DNA of 64,000 nucleotides. Source: Endomychus coccineus (Eukaryota; Arthropoda; Insecta; Coleoptera; Endomychidae). The position numbers and the translations under genes are program-made. Numbering within the stretch: position 1 is the first letter of the stretch; the number at the start of each line of letters is the position of its first letter. The stretch is from NCBI GenBank assembly GCA_958510875.1, contig OY294068.1:173879411-173943410 (forward strand). The letters are read 5' to 3'. Below the pieces are notes generated by a model. That model had not been told where the DNA came from. It made no database searches and worked only from the letters and a program-made list of their open reading frames with translations. This document shows positions 1 to 11,539 of this stretch, one piece after another.

Positions 1-278
1 AGAATTGATAAAAAAAAACAAAATAAGAAAAATTCCAAAAAAAAAGAAAAAATATTAAAAATCCAAAAAAAATAAAAGACAAACAACGAGCAAAAGAATT
101 GTTTGGCAAGAGAAACTCTATACCTCCACGTTAGTTCTTGCTGGGTAACAATTAATTTTGTCACTGAAGTAGCTGGTACGGTCGCTGTGCAAAGGTCAAA
201 AGGCTGTGAATAGAGTATATTTTTACAAAAACGTTTTATGTCCAGCCTCCTCTCTCAAAAATTCACAAGCCGCCACTG
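1..278 (+). mobile_element. 3' terminal fragment of a hAT element, cut by the window edge
   Basis: This stretch is the reverse complement of the left end of the complete hAT element at 20467-23094. They share the same outer terminus (GCCGCCACTG reading out to 278), the same TCTCTCAAAA and ACGTTTTATG blocks, and the same homopolymer-rich tract (poly-A here, poly-T there). The transposase of this copy would lie on the plus strand, outside the window. It keeps about 20 bases near 165-210 that the other copy lacks. The outer 8 bases (279-286) would be its target duplication, but the partner is not in view. Confidence 0.8.
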
Positions 279-1462
279 CATACCTGTGGCATGACGGCTG
301 ATATAAACTAGATACCGTTGACATATTGGAAAAATATTATTTGATAAAAGTGAGAAACACACTCCGTTATCTTCATCCCAAACTGTAAAATGTTTTTTTC
401 TCTATTTTTTTGAACCTCAAAATTTCAGAGACTGATGATGAATATATTTATAATTGTTATAATAATAATTATTCGTATTATTATGATAAGGTCACCCGTT
501 GAGCGCCACTATGAAAGGATATCAATAGTTTTATGATTGGTTTTCATAGAAACATTTTGAAGAGTTCAAGCTATTAAATGTAATGTATCTACCGTTCCAA
601 TTTGTTGAGAAACTCGATGTTGATGTAATTAATTCTAGCAAAAGTCATCCCCTACTCCTCTCATAGATGGCCGGATCATTTACTAGTACGCTCAACCCAG
701 GGATGAGTAAATGGGATTTGTTATAACCTTCTGTTTTGAACCGCATCAAGTGACGGTAATACTTGTCACTTCATACGACGGTCATAAATCAACAGTAGGT
801 GCTTAAAACAATATTCTGAAAAACATTGAATTTGTTTCCTTCAGAATTGCCTTCCTCTGCTGAATGAATGATTCACACTTTCCTATTGAAATTGAAAATA
901 ACCACCCCATATCTTTGTCGATCCAATCAACATAACATCACTTGGGAGTGACCCAAAGACTTTACTTTCCATTCCATAGCTGTGCCCATTAGAATACAAA
1001 TAAGCCAAAGTATCTCATTACCATTTGAGTTTGAGGGTGTCCTTAACGCATTTCTTAACTCCAGTAATCCCTGATATTAGACTGAACTTTAATCAATATT
1101 GAATAAAACAGATTTGCTACAATTACAAAAAAAATATTAATCATATTCATCGAGTGAAAATCATATTTCTCAAAAAGATAACAAAGACATAAGTGATCTT
1201 TCTGAGTCTCCCCAAAACTCTGTTTGACTGTATTTGAAGTCAGTCTGTGGGTTGTAAAATTAATATCTTTCACCATTATTGAGGGTGCGTATTGGCAAAT
1301 CATTCATTATCTGCAACGATGGTTATAAATCAGGTATAAAACCTGCAGTACATCCAGAACGCAATGCAATATACCTTGCGTCACAAGCTTTCATCCTTTT
1401 TACACTCTTAGAGATACTATAACGTGACTTTGCGACTTTTCGGTAAAGTGCTTATTTCAAAT
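279..1462. other. Gene-free stretch
   Basis: AT-rich sequence. The only ORF is a short minus-strand one at 1055-1303 with no recognisable motif or flanking signals. I see no transposon remnant or repeat partner elsewhere in the window. Confidence 0.5.
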
Positions 1463-2257
1463 CCTCGGGCGCCAGATTTTCTAAAGGTTAACTCCTTTTG
1501 AGGACATCTGCTAGGGTCCTCTCCACAAGGCTTGTCACTATGCTATCTAAAGATAGCCTTGTCCCTCGGGTAGCTACAGTGAAGTATAACCAGAGTCTAA
1601 TGGGCAGAAAACAGTATCGAAATTGTAGGCTTTAATTACAATTGATACCTGGTTATAACTTAGCTCGTTTGAAGATGGAGCAGAAATAATTCAATAAAAC
1701 GGGGAATTCCAAATAATAAAATATATAATAAATATAACAAGCACACTTTCAGAATAATCAATATAAATGCAATTGAACGGTATTATTACACAAAATTACA
1801 CCCAGACGGAAAAATGTAATGAAGCTCAAACGGTAAATGAAAACTCTTTCAAGATATCTACTCTACGATAAGTTCGGTAACTAAGTTCAATTCAGCGGTA
1901 CGGGATCGTCGGTTGATAAATGATTCAGAATGATCAATTTGCGGAAAAGTACGAATCAAACAGGCCCTAGCTTAATGAACGGTATTCGGTAAATTTTAGA
2001 TAGCAGCAATAAATGAAATGTCCGAATCACACTACGATATATTCGGTTATTAATTAGGTTGGTTCGGAAAATATTGTTTGCACCAGTTTTCCGATTGTAC
2101 GATATCAGATTTTACAATTTTTCGGTTAATTACTCTAAATGAGTTTATTCTGTCACCTCACCTACCCCTGTTCCAATCTTACAACGGAATTCCCGGTAAT
2201 TGTATGACAGTGTTAGTTTTCATACGCTTTACAGATTCGGAACCTAAACAATTAGGG

Positions 2258-2500
2258 CTTATACTTCGGGTATCAACACAGTGTGCACAAACCCTAATTA
2301 TCTTATCTGCAATAACCTCTATATCCACGGCCGAGGACTTCTCATAGTATTAAGGGAATTATTACGATTTTCAATCGTAACACAATCACACAACCACCCT
2401 CAGCTTATACTTCCGGTATCAGCACGGCGTGCACAAACTGTTGGCGGTTTGGTCGTCTATGATATACTTATACTTCCGGTATCAGCACGGCGTGCACAAA
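2258..2500. repeat. Three spaced copies of a 35-bp motif
   Basis: Copies begin at 2258, 2404 and 2467. Each reads CTTATACTTC-(C/G)GG-TATCA and ends in GTGCACAAA. Copies 2 and 3 are nearly identical; copy 1 differs at a few positions. Spacing is uneven (146 and 63 bases), so this is not a simple tandem array. The arrangement resembles enhancer-like repeats in some LTRs. Confidence 0.7.
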
Positions 2501-2935
2501 TATACCAAAGACGCCCCTGTCGTTCAAACATATACACTCTATACACACTATACAATTACTGGAATATTTCAATTCGCGCGTAAATCCAAATCGTGCGCGA
2601 TCTGACCTATAACGGGATAAACTCAATTATTTCAATTCAAATTACTGAATGCTACGGAACTCAGGTATCGTACAAACGTTCACCAATTACAATAAAAATC
2701 ATAAATTACGGAAATCAATATATCGTAATGCCCAAAAATATAAACTTATTCGCTATCATTTACCTTCTGAAACAATTCACTTGCACGGAAAACTATTATT
2801 ATTAATTCACAGTTTAAATCTGACTCAAACTCGGATAATTAATTTACTTCGATCATAATCACACTTTATCGGTACTGTTGGAAAGTCAAAATCACTACAA
2901 GAGTAACTGTATCGATTGCTAATCAAAATCACCGA

Positions 2936-2954
2936 AGAGAGAGAGAGAGAGAGA
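2936..2954. repeat. (GA)n microsatellite
   Basis: An uninterrupted short run of GA dinucleotides next to the minus-strand TATA box at 2979-2972. Confidence 0.85.
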
Positions 2955-3454
2955 TCTGTCATATGTCACGGCTTTTATACGTTTTTCGAGGTTCTGGACA
3001 GTTCTGCTCCACCAATTCCTTATTTTGTGCCGAGGGTTTTTTACTTATGCCCCGAACAATGTTTAAAAGTGACTTTTTAGATCTAAAATTCGCGCACATG
3101 ATGCTCCGGTAGTTTCTCTCGGCGGACTAAACAAGTGTTATCGGAGTTTTTCGGTTGTTCGCCTTTTTTTATACATAAGGCTGTTCAAAGTTTGGTGTCT
3201 TAACTGGCCAGACCCCTATTTTTGCAACATATTTTATCGGAATGAAATACAATTTTGAACGGGCATGAATTTGATTCATCTATTTGAATAATTATACTTA
3301 TTCGAAATTACGGAGAGTTGGAAAAGTGACAATCACGGAATACACATTCGGAATTCATTCATATCTATTGAAATAATGAAATGTCCAAACTGAAATTACA
3401 TGTAACATCCGTATTTATTGCCTGATCTAAATTAAATGATCTTTCAAAATTTTA

Positions 3455-3890
3455 GCTTCGTTACAATACAATGTTGCCAATAAGGACTTATAGCATCATC
3501 TCTGAAGATCCATGTTTCGTCCAGATAAACAAATTAATGTACACTTTCATACATTAGCTTAATACCTAATATATTCGCCTACAAAATGTACACGTTTTAT
3601 TACGATGCCAGGTAACTCCATTAACCCAAGTCGAGGATCATCCTTAGTGTTTTTCCAAACTCTACAAAGTGATGTTTTTTCAGTTTTAAATAATTCATGT
3701 TCCAGAAGTTTTCTTTTTAGTTTGCTCAAAGTTATATATTTCTTGTTTCTGAACACATTATGAATAACATTCCGAATTGCACTCAGATCAAAATCATCTA
3801 CATTTACAACAACAAGACTGACCGCAGTGATAGGAAGATATGATCCTTATTTTCACGTTCTGCTTCAAAGTAATTTATTGCCTAATGCGC
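3455..3890 (-). pseudogene. Decayed DDE transposase (Tc1/mariner-IS630-like) fragment
   Basis: On the minus strand, three reading frames in succession resemble insect IS630/Tc1-like transposases. First comes an N-terminal piece INYFEAERENKDHIF (about 3885-3841). Then follows the open stretch 3756-3559, with a helical region and a DDPRLGLMELPG-type segment. After a frameshift comes FVYLDETWIFR (about 3535-3500), which carries the DE-TW motif that holds a catalytic acidic residue of the DDE fold. Further C-terminal catalytic residues are absent. Stops and at least two frameshifts make it non-functional. I found no terminal inverted repeats. The family was assigned from motifs only. Confidence 0.6.
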
Positions 3891-4454
3891 CATTTGTTGA
3901 AAACTAGATGACAGTGACTTCGGCATTTTACAAGCTTATACAGTACTCGATGTAGATATAGGAACAATTACAGTCCTGAAGGCAGCTGTTATTGTACGTT
4001 TGAAGTGTGGTTGTAAAAATAACCAAGTATGATGTCATGTCATATATTCGACGAACAATGCATAGGCTCTCACCTTCGTGAAAAACATGTAAACATATTT
4101 ACGCCAAGACTTAACTTTCGTTGGATGAATAAATAATGCAACTGTTCGTGATGATTAACGAACCTTATCCAGAAAACCGGCAACCACGTGAATAAAGTAA
4201 ATACAAAGTTCACTGTCTACCACTACCAGAATGTTCAATTACGGAATATAGGTCAATAGATTAGGAACGAAACTAGAAGAGAGATTATTAAAAATGAAAC
4301 GTAGGTAATGTTTGATAAACGCTGGTCAGAGTTATTACTAAAATATAGCTGGTAAATATAATTAGCCGAATTTAACGGAGGAAACAGCACGTGCCGTGAA
4401 ATATCTGAAGGAAACTTACTTTGAGTTGTAACATTCCACTTTACTGACTTACGT
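3891..4454. other. Gene-free stretch
   Basis: AT-rich sequence between the transposase fragment and the first member of a direct repeat. I see no ORF or repeat. Confidence 0.45.
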
Positions 4455-4660
4455 GAGCTGTCGCCTTTAATTTATAAGTAAAATTCTACTTGTGTAGGAA
4501 TGCAGTTACTGATGAGGCTAACTGTATTCTCTGAAGGATTAGCTTTCCTCAACTGACACTCCCTCGAGAATCAAAACAAACGTGAGGGTAATTTCATTGA
4601 TGCCATATACAACTATCTGATCGAAATTATCCTTAGCTAATTTGCTATCAGATGCAAACG
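4455..4660. repeat. Diverged direct repeat, copy 1
   Basis: This matches 7263-7425 in the same orientation. Shared blocks include a GAGCTG start, AAATT-TACT, TAGGAA-GCAGTTACTGA, AATT-GACA and ATCTGA-CGAAATTAT. Copy 1 is longer because of small internal differences. Together the two copies bracket the inverted-repeat block 4714-7052. Confidence 0.65.
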
Positions 4661-4713
4661 TAGGCAGAATTGACATTTACAGACATCCACACCTGTGAAT
4701 AATAGATCATGTT

Positions 4714-4917
4714 GTCGAGGCAATATAGACACAACTTAACCAAAACCTCCACCTTTTTTCAGGCGAGATGAATTGAGATGCGGCTTTCGTCATTCGATTC
4801 TGGAAGACAATTAAATTTGAAATTGCATTTTTGCACCAAACACGGGACACCCTGGTTCACTAACGACACCTCAAGAACATTGTTTCAATTGCATCCGGAA
4901 TACATTTTGATACATTT
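4714..4917 (+). repeat. Left arm of an imperfect inverted repeat
   Basis: This is a shortened reverse-complement copy of 6717-7052. Shared blocks, in order: GTCGAG-CAATATA, AAAACCTCCACCTTTTT, CAGGC, ATTGAGATGCG, AAATTTGAAATTGCATTTTT, GGACACCTGG-like, and CTCAAGAACATTG-TTCAATTGCATCCG. It is about 200 bp against about 336 bp on the right, so it carries internal deletions. The outer ends (GTCGAG...CTCGAC) look like the termini of one element. Confidence 0.7.
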
Positions 4918-6240
4918 GTAGCAAAGCTGCCTTATCAATTATATATAAGAATTCATTTAGATATCAAACAAGTTGCTAAAATCCACGATCGTTCTAAGAA
5001 CACCCATGAACGTAAATATAAATAGGATATTCCTTGTTCCCTTTTATTACGCACAAGTCAAGTGTATTAGTCCATTTCTTAGTACGAACGCCCGTCATAA
5101 ATCGATGCAGTTTGTTATTTAAATCTGTGGGACGGAAATAAGATGTGTAGTCTCTGAATCCATGTCAAGGGAGAGTCATTATAATTTGTAAGATATTGAC
5201 AAAGTCGAAGAGGCTACGTATTTAATAGAAATGGGTCTAAAGAAAACAAGAGCTTCAGATTATATTGGTAATTAAATCATATTTTCATAATCTAATTTGA
5301 AACGGCAGGTTGATCATTCGCTATGACTTGAAAAAAGGTTTTTTACCTTGTCTTTCCCTTTGAATCTACGATCTATTCACGTGACCTTAACATAAGACGT
5401 ACAGGACCCAGTCTTTTCTTATTGAACATATAATCAGAATATTGATATAATTTTCATTCATACCTCAATTCAAGGAAGTCTAAATAAGGTTATAAGTCCC
5501 TGTCAACAAAAATAAAATAGTTCTTTCGTATCCAGCTCACTAGACTGGGGCAAGTCTCTCCCATATTGGGTAAAAGTTACTATACCCTCCAAACATATTG
5601 CTCAAATAGGAGTGGTTATTCAAGGTTATAAAAATGAAACTTATATTCTAACTTCTTGAGTTAAATCTTGCTCTAACTATTTCACGAAACACTTAAATCA
5701 TAATTTAGAAAACATTCTTCTAGTTAGCTTAACTTACGTTATAGTGTTTATGGTAGAAGTTGTGCTGAGTTCATTTAGAATCAAGTTATATTGCTGAATA
5801 CATAACATTTAGAATTCCTTGAATAGTTAAATCACAATAGTTTTGTTTAACTATTTACCCTGGTATATCCGGGCTGAGTTAGATTATTTTTTCTAGAATC
5901 TAGATTCTAATGAGGTTAATTCAAAATTAAGGATTACTCAATTGTTCTTCAAGTTTAACATAATTTCTTAATTAAAACTTTAGTAGTACTTAACTTTTCT
6001 ACTTTTAATTCATTTTCATAATTGTCTGTTTCCTTATAATTATTAAATATTACATATGCGTTTCATTGAGAGATTTTACTTAGCGTATTTTATCACCTAC
6101 CCTCGATCACACATTGCTACTGCATGTTATATTGATATTAATTAATCAAGCTAAATGATATAAATGGATGAATTTGATGAAATAAGTTAATTGATAACCT
6201 TTAGCAAGCAAAGCTAACCAGAGAAGGGTTCGTTATTACA
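4918..6240 (+). repeat. 1.3-kb dispersed repeat, copy 1 of an unclassified family
   Basis: A diverged copy lies in the same orientation at 60938-62386. Anchors include GCAAAGCTGCCTTAT at the start, GATAGGATATTC-TTGTTCCC, GTGTAGTCTCT, GGGTCATTATAATTTGTAA, CTCACTAGACTGGGGCAAGT, TTCTAACTTCTTGAGT, and TTCAAAATTAAGGATTACT. Neither copy has a long ORF. Copy 2 carries about 130 extra bases near 62140-62270 relative to the junction near 6118. No terminal inverted repeats were seen. The function and class of the element are unknown. Confidence 0.75.
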
Positions 6241-6369
6241 CATCCAAAAATATTTTAAGCTGCAGCGTGACCTTTTTTCATCACGATATTCATTGTTAGC
6301 ACCCAATAAAAAATCCTATGCCTATATTCATACTCGATCTAATTTGAATGCATGTAGTAATAATTACCT

Positions 6370-6810
6370 AGTCATTTTTAAATGACATATACGTGAATAG
6401 CGTCATCGAAAACCTCCGAACAACCAGTTCTGATACATTCCGGTTTGCAATTGGAACAATGTTCCTGAGGTGTCCTACTGCACCAGGGGGTCTTGTTCAC
6501 TAGGCACATTGGACACCAGTTTTAACATCATATTCGTAATCAGTGACCTCAAAAACCCTCCCAGTAACCATTTTCGATGTATTCTGCATTCAATTAGATT
6601 GAATGTCTCAAGGGTGACGTTATACTCCAGGACGTCCTGACCTCAACGTATACGCAGGTCATTTTTAAATGACATATTCGTGAAGAGAGACATCCAAAAC
6701 CCCCATATAACCATTTTTTATGCATTTCGGATGCAATTGGAGCGATGTTCCTGAGTTGTCGTAGTGCACCAGGTTGTCCTGTGCACTAGGTACATTGGAG
6801 ACTTTTTGAA
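6370..6810. repeat. Degenerate tandem repeat (about 145-bp unit, 290-bp higher order)
   Basis: The block starting at 6371 (GTCATTTTTAAATGACATA) recurs at about 6660 with the same order of motifs: CATTCGTGAA, AAAACC-CC, TAACCA, TGCAATTGGA-C-ATGTTCCTGAG, GCACCAGG, GCACTAGG-ACATTGGA. A weaker half-unit begins at about 6520 and repeats the AACC...ATTC-GCATTCAATT segment. This gives a unit of about 145 bp arranged as about 290-bp pairs. The last unit merges into the right arm of the inverted repeat. Confidence 0.65.
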
Positions 6811-7052
6811 CATTATATTCATATTCATCCCAAAACCCCAAATTAAAAAATTGAATTGATTTTGGTGAATATTCATCAGTTGATGAAAAAATCTGAAGCC
6901 AGGCTCAAAAAATGCAATTTCAAATTTGAACCAACAACAAAATGGTGACATTTCTTTCACTGATCGTCCAAAATGGGATGCCGAATATCGCATCTCAATC
7001 CATTTTGCCTGTAAAAAGGTGGAGGTGTTTTTTGGTATATTGTCTCGACTAT
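6717..7052 (-). repeat. Right arm of an imperfect inverted repeat
   Basis: This is the longer partner of 4714-4917 in opposite orientation, ending in TATATTGTCTCGAC. It overlaps the last tandem unit. The minus-strand ORF at 6993-6718 is just this repeat read through and shows no protein motif. Confidence 0.7.
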
Positions 7053-7262
7053 TGTGGCGATGAACGATATAAATGTAACCCTATGTAACTTCGTCAACCG
7101 ATCAGGCCATCAATGGGTGATTGGTGATGCTTCAGATTCATTCTTGGGTACATTCAGATTTCCACATATCATATTTCCAGTTTCAACTGGATTCAGACCT
7201 ACAAAGAACGTCTGTTTCAACCATGTATCAGATACAAGGAACAAAGGTTGCCACCTATTAAG

Positions 7263-7425
7263 AGCTGGCCCCTTCAATCTATGAGTGAAATTTTACTCGT
7301 ATAGGAACGCAGTTACTGAAATGGCTTCTCTCCAATTGACATACTACCGGGAATTTCGTTTATGCTAGATATCTGACCGAAATTATTCATAGATAAATTC
7401 ACAAGTGATTTACTGATTCTCGTTG
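7263..7425. repeat. Diverged direct repeat, copy 2
   Basis: This is the partner of 4455-4660, shortened by about 40 bases. It lies immediately before the mariner pseudogene. Confidence 0.65.
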
Positions 7426-7440
7426 TGGTAGTATGACCGC

Positions 7441-8311
7441 AAAAGACGCCGAACGTTCTAGTCGTTCAATTGATTTTACAACGCTAGAAATCTTCTATGA
7501 GATTGGACGATCAGCAAATCAAAGTGCACGAGATTGCTGAGGCTATGGGCATCTCAACCGAATGGATACGGAACATATTGCATACATTTTTGAATATAAG
7601 AAAGTTATCTGCCGGATGGGTGCCACATTTACTCTATGTCGACAACAAGCGCGACCGTGTGACAACTTCAAAGAAGTATTTGACGATGTTCCAACGCGAT
7701 AAAAAAAACTTCTTGCGACGTTACATAACCGTGGACGGAACATGAATCCATCAAAACACACCAGAGGCCGAAGAATAGTCGAAACAGTTGACTTGTTCTG
7801 GCGAATCGAAGCCGAAAAAAGCGGCTGTAGGTTCATCGGCCAACAAAGTATCGTCCATTTCGATTATCTCGAAAATGGCAAAACGATCACCTGCGTATGT
7901 TATGTAGAGCTGTTGGATCGATTCGATGCTGATTTGAAGCGAAATTGCCGCTATTCCACTCAGACAACCCACCGGCGCACAGGTTCGCAGTCGCAATGAC
8001 TAAATTGCATGAATTGCGCTACCAATTGGTTCGTCATCTACCATATCCTCCAGATTTAGCTCCCTGCGATTTTTATCTATTTCCAAACTTGAAGAAATGG
8101 CTCGGCGGAAAGAGATTTGGCTCCAAGGATAATGTCATCGCTAAAACAAACCCCTATTTCGATGGATTGCCGAAAATGTATCATTTAGAAAGGATCGATA
8201 AATTAGTAAAACGTTGAACGAAGGGAATTGGGCTACAATAAGATTATGTTGAGAAATAGAATTTTGATGGAATAAATCATTTCTTGTTTCATTTTGCACG
8301 GATTTTTCACC
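7441..8311 (+). pseudogene. mariner transposase pseudogene (irritans-like DD34D type)
   Basis: Mariner transposases cut and paste their element at TA sites. Clear homology runs through DAERSSRSIDFTTLEIF, then after a frameshift LDDQQIKVHEIAEAMGIS and NIRKLSAGWVPHLL, RVTTSKK, and RRYITVDGT at about 7720-7742. The catalytic D is present, but the usual VDETWIH has E changed to G and W changed to a stop codon. After further frameshifts come LFHSDNPPAH (about 7947-7980, second D) and PDLAPCDFYLFPNLKK (about 8053-8098, third D). The C-terminal DYVEK is at about 8245. The N-terminal DNA-binding half and the 5' terminal repeat are missing. The 3' end reads TTTTTCACCTG to 8311 and matches 26385-26475. 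Confidence 0.9.
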
Positions 8312-10051
8312 TGAATCCCGAAGCATTCTAGCGCGTACAACGTTCGTCTTGCGCAATTTTTATCATTATTATTATGTGAATTAGCCGGGTCTCGTGAGGG
8401 CACCATCCATGAATCTTTCCTACTTGATTGCATCACTCAGACTCTGAAGTCCATTGTGATCCCCATTTCCTTTTAACCTGTTGCTCTACGTTCCGGATTG
8501 CCAGTCCTTTTCCAAAAATCCAGAGTCGTAAGAGTGGATGAATTCTTTATGGTCTCAGTATTCAAAGTTACTACTCCAAAGCAGTTTGTTAAAGCTTCAC
8601 AGTCTCTTAGGTTATGGGGATAGACTGCAATTTTGATCAAACTAGGGGCCCATTTTTTTTGGTGGCTGCATAAGAGTTGTAACATGTTTGTTTTGATCCA
8701 GTTTTCTCCGAACGTGTATAGTATAGATGAAGAGAAAAACCATAAACAAAGCATTCACTCCCAGAACGCATCACTTTCACGAGATAGCAAAGCTCAAATT
8801 CAGATTCAGCATCCCAAAAAATTAAAATAACTATGAAAAATTCATTTCTCACTCCCCCAAAATCTCAGTTGCACTGGACCAATATTGATCTGACTAACAG
8901 ATCAATGACATGAGAAGTTCGGTGAGAGTCAATGACATTATGAGGATCATGGTTCTATTCATTCATTGGCAGATGTTGATTATACAAATGGAATTTTGTA
9001 GATTCTGACTTAGACAAACTGCACGAAGTTTAATACCATGAATTCATCACATGGGAGAGTGTCACTTGACGTAGACTTCTGTTACGAATTATTTGGCTTG
9101 AATCGCACATTTCGGTGCAGATCACTAGGAGATAAATCAAAAAACTAACGATGTTGAGTATCTGGTACCAGTTGTGATTCATCACTTCTTCCATATACCA
9201 AATATAGGTTGAGATGATGATTGAACAAATTTGCATAACTAATTTTAAACTTGACACAGATGAACTACTACTTATTTAATTTGAGAATTTAATTTGTTCA
9301 GAGAGCGAATCAAGTAGTAATAAACGTTAATAGAGCTTGTACGAGTTGGAAGTTTTTGTTCATAAAATTCCTAAACACGGATAATAAACTAATCTATTCG
9401 GAATATGTTAATATTCAGAACGTGAGTTGATTATATTTGACTTTAATTCCTGGTTGGGTCGGCAGAAAGTTTTAATCTTACGTTAAGTTTACTTGCTTAC
9501 AACTTCACAGCTAAGTTTCCACTTCAAATATTAATAGCGCAATTGTTACGACAGTGAACTTCTTATTAGATCTAGAAACATGGAATGCTCATATTATTTT
9601 ACAGATAACTCATTTACATTATCGTGGGATGTCTGTAACATATTTAGAACAATAGACTGAGTCAACAGCTTACGAGGTTTAATCCGCAGAACAAACAGAT
9701 GTATAAGAAATTCTAAAATCGGAAAGTCTCGTTATTGATAATTTATTTTGTACTTCCGGCCACCTTGATGTATCGGTATTTCGAATGTAACTATTATCAT
9801 ACAGACACTATGAATAAGTAATAATCACCCACATCCACTGAAAATACTGTCAAAGTACTCAGTATTTTTAGTAGATACGGCTGATTATTTATTATTTATA
9901 GTGTTATAGTGTATCCACAGTGTGTACTCTTTTATACATTATCATGCAGAATTCCGAATTCCAAATTTTGCCATATTTGAGAATGAATCAATATTTTTTG
10001 ATTTCATGAAACAACGGTTCTAAAAAACATTATTATGATGAACAAGCGATA
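8312..10051. other. Gene-free stretch
   Basis: Several short ORFs on both strands overlap each other here and none has a recognisable motif. The segment 8380-8640 is less AT-rich and has a minus-strand ORF (8754-8473, 93 codons) that I could not assign. It could be an eroded transposon piece. From 8900 to 10050 I see nothing but AT-rich DNA. Confidence 0.4.
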
Positions 10052-10996
10052 TACAGTAAATGAATAACTGCGGAAAAATTCAGGGGGTGATTCCTTGTTG
10101 AAAAATAAGGTGGGTCTTTCACATAAAATTTTTCTCTAAATCACTTCGTTTTCGAGTTCGAGTCGTTGAAATTGAAAAAAATATTTAGTTTTTTACGAAT
10201 ATCTCCGGAACCGTTTATCGTACAGAAAACAGCTTTTGTAAGCAATCTCTACTCATAGTAAGCTAAGTTTTGTGCGAAAAATTTTCTTTTTTATTCATAA
10301 TTGGTGAAGATTTTGAAGGGGTAGTGGTTGTTTTTTTCCCCAACTTCTACGCCACTAGAAAAAGTACGGTTTTGAGATGCCCATTTGAACCACCAATGCT
10401 TTTTCTACACAAAAAAGGTACTGGTTATAAGCTCTAAAGTTTACCGCTTTCGAGAAAAATCAACTTTTATGTTGGAAAGCATGGTCAATTTTTGGTTTTC
10501 TTACTTGTGTAAAGAAATTCCGTTTAATTGGTAAAAAATAAATTTTATTTCAAAGAATTGACAATGTTTTTCAACATAAAAGTTGATTTTTCTCGAAAAC
10601 GGTTAACTTTAGAGCTCATAACAAGGAGTACCTTTTTTGTGTAGAAAACATTGGCGGTTCAAATGGGCATCTCAAAACCGTACTTTTACAGTGGCGTAGA
10701 AGTTGGGGAACAAAACAACCACTACCCCTTCAAAATCTTCACCAATTATGAATAAAAAAAAATTCTTTATCGCACAAAACATAGCTCACTATGAGTAGAG
10801 ATTGCTCACATAAGCTGTTTTCAGTACAATAAACGGTTCTGGAGATATTCGCAAAGAAACTAATTTTTTTTTCAATTCCAACACCCTGTATCTCGAAAAC
10901 GAAGTGATTTAGAGAAACATACTATATGAAAGATCCACCTTATTTTTCAACAAGAAATCACCTCACTTTTCCGCAGTTATTTATTCACACCCTGTA
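10052..10996. mobile_element. 945-bp foldback element (long inverted repeat)
   Basis: The left arm (10052 to about 10496) and right arm (about 10556 to 10996) are imperfect reverse complements over about 440 bases, with a spacer of about 60 bases. Matching blocks include ATAACTGCGG at the outer ends, TCTCGAAAACGAAGTGATTT-type, GAGTAGAGATTGCT, AATTATGAATAAA, AGTGGTTGTTTT, GTAGAAGTTGGGG, GAGATGCCCATTTGAAC and AACATAAAAGTTGATTTTTC. The ends read TACAG- / -CCCTGTA, a terminus common in insect non-autonomous elements. There is no ORF, so mobility would depend on another element's transposase. Confidence 0.85.
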
Positions 10997-11539
10997 TGAT
11001 TCTGATTTACTATTACAAAGTGCAAGTATTCTCCACTTACGTTCTTATTATCTTATTGTGCCAAGAAACCTTTGGTGTAAAAGTATTTGGGCATAGCGCT
11101 CCAATTCAACATGTCGTACTATATCCTAAGATGTGTGTTCAAAATTTGGCAGTACTTAGAATACGTCAAATAATGAAAAAACCTACTTAAATTTTTCTTC
11201 AATTTTCTCCTAAGCGAGATACACTACTTCAACGTTTAACCCCGAAAATCCGTTTTTTATCATAACCTCAAGACCCTGTTTTTTGTTTAAATTTTGTACA
11301 GGTATTCTGAGATTTTCACCTATAACTAAATGAAATAAACTTTTACAAAAACGATTCAGTGCTGTAGATACTGGGAGGTTTTCTCTCATTTCAACCCCAA
11401 TATTTATATGCCACAGCATATTTTGCAAAATTGAAATAATGTTCTGAATCTACAATTTGTTTAGAAAAAAGTTGCTCTTGCAAATTTCTGATTGGAGCAG
11501 CCGTTTAATAGGTTTAAGAGTTTTTGCTCTTGTGCTCTT
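10997..11539. other. Non-coding stretch, possibly flank of the next transposase fragment
   Basis: There is no supported gene. Two short ORFs (10996-11190 plus, 11428-11210 minus) lack motifs. The segment may be untranslated or terminal-repeat DNA of the mariner-like remnant at 11540-11830. Confidence 0.35.

Larger units (their letters stand above)
1463..3190 (-). mobile_element. Possible LTR-like region (speculative)
   Basis: Read on the minus strand, this block has a TATA box (TATAAAAG, 2979 to 2972), an upstream TATAAAAAAAGG near 3170, a (GA)n tract just downstream of the first TATA, three spaced copies of a 35-bp motif, and at 1474-1463 the sequence TGGCGCCCGAGG. Its first ten bases equal the start of a primer-binding site complementary to tRNA-Lys; after a 4-base gap the match resumes up to TTTGAA. 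This resembles an LTR of about 1.7 kb followed by a primer-binding site. However, no TG...CA ends, no second LTR and no gag-pol coding were found, so this is only a hypothesis. Confidence 0.22.

Noticed and set aside
6718..6993. Minus-strand 91-codon ORF
   Set aside because: It spans a tandem-repeat unit and the inverted-repeat arm, and its sequence changes frame between repeat copies, so it is not protein-coding.
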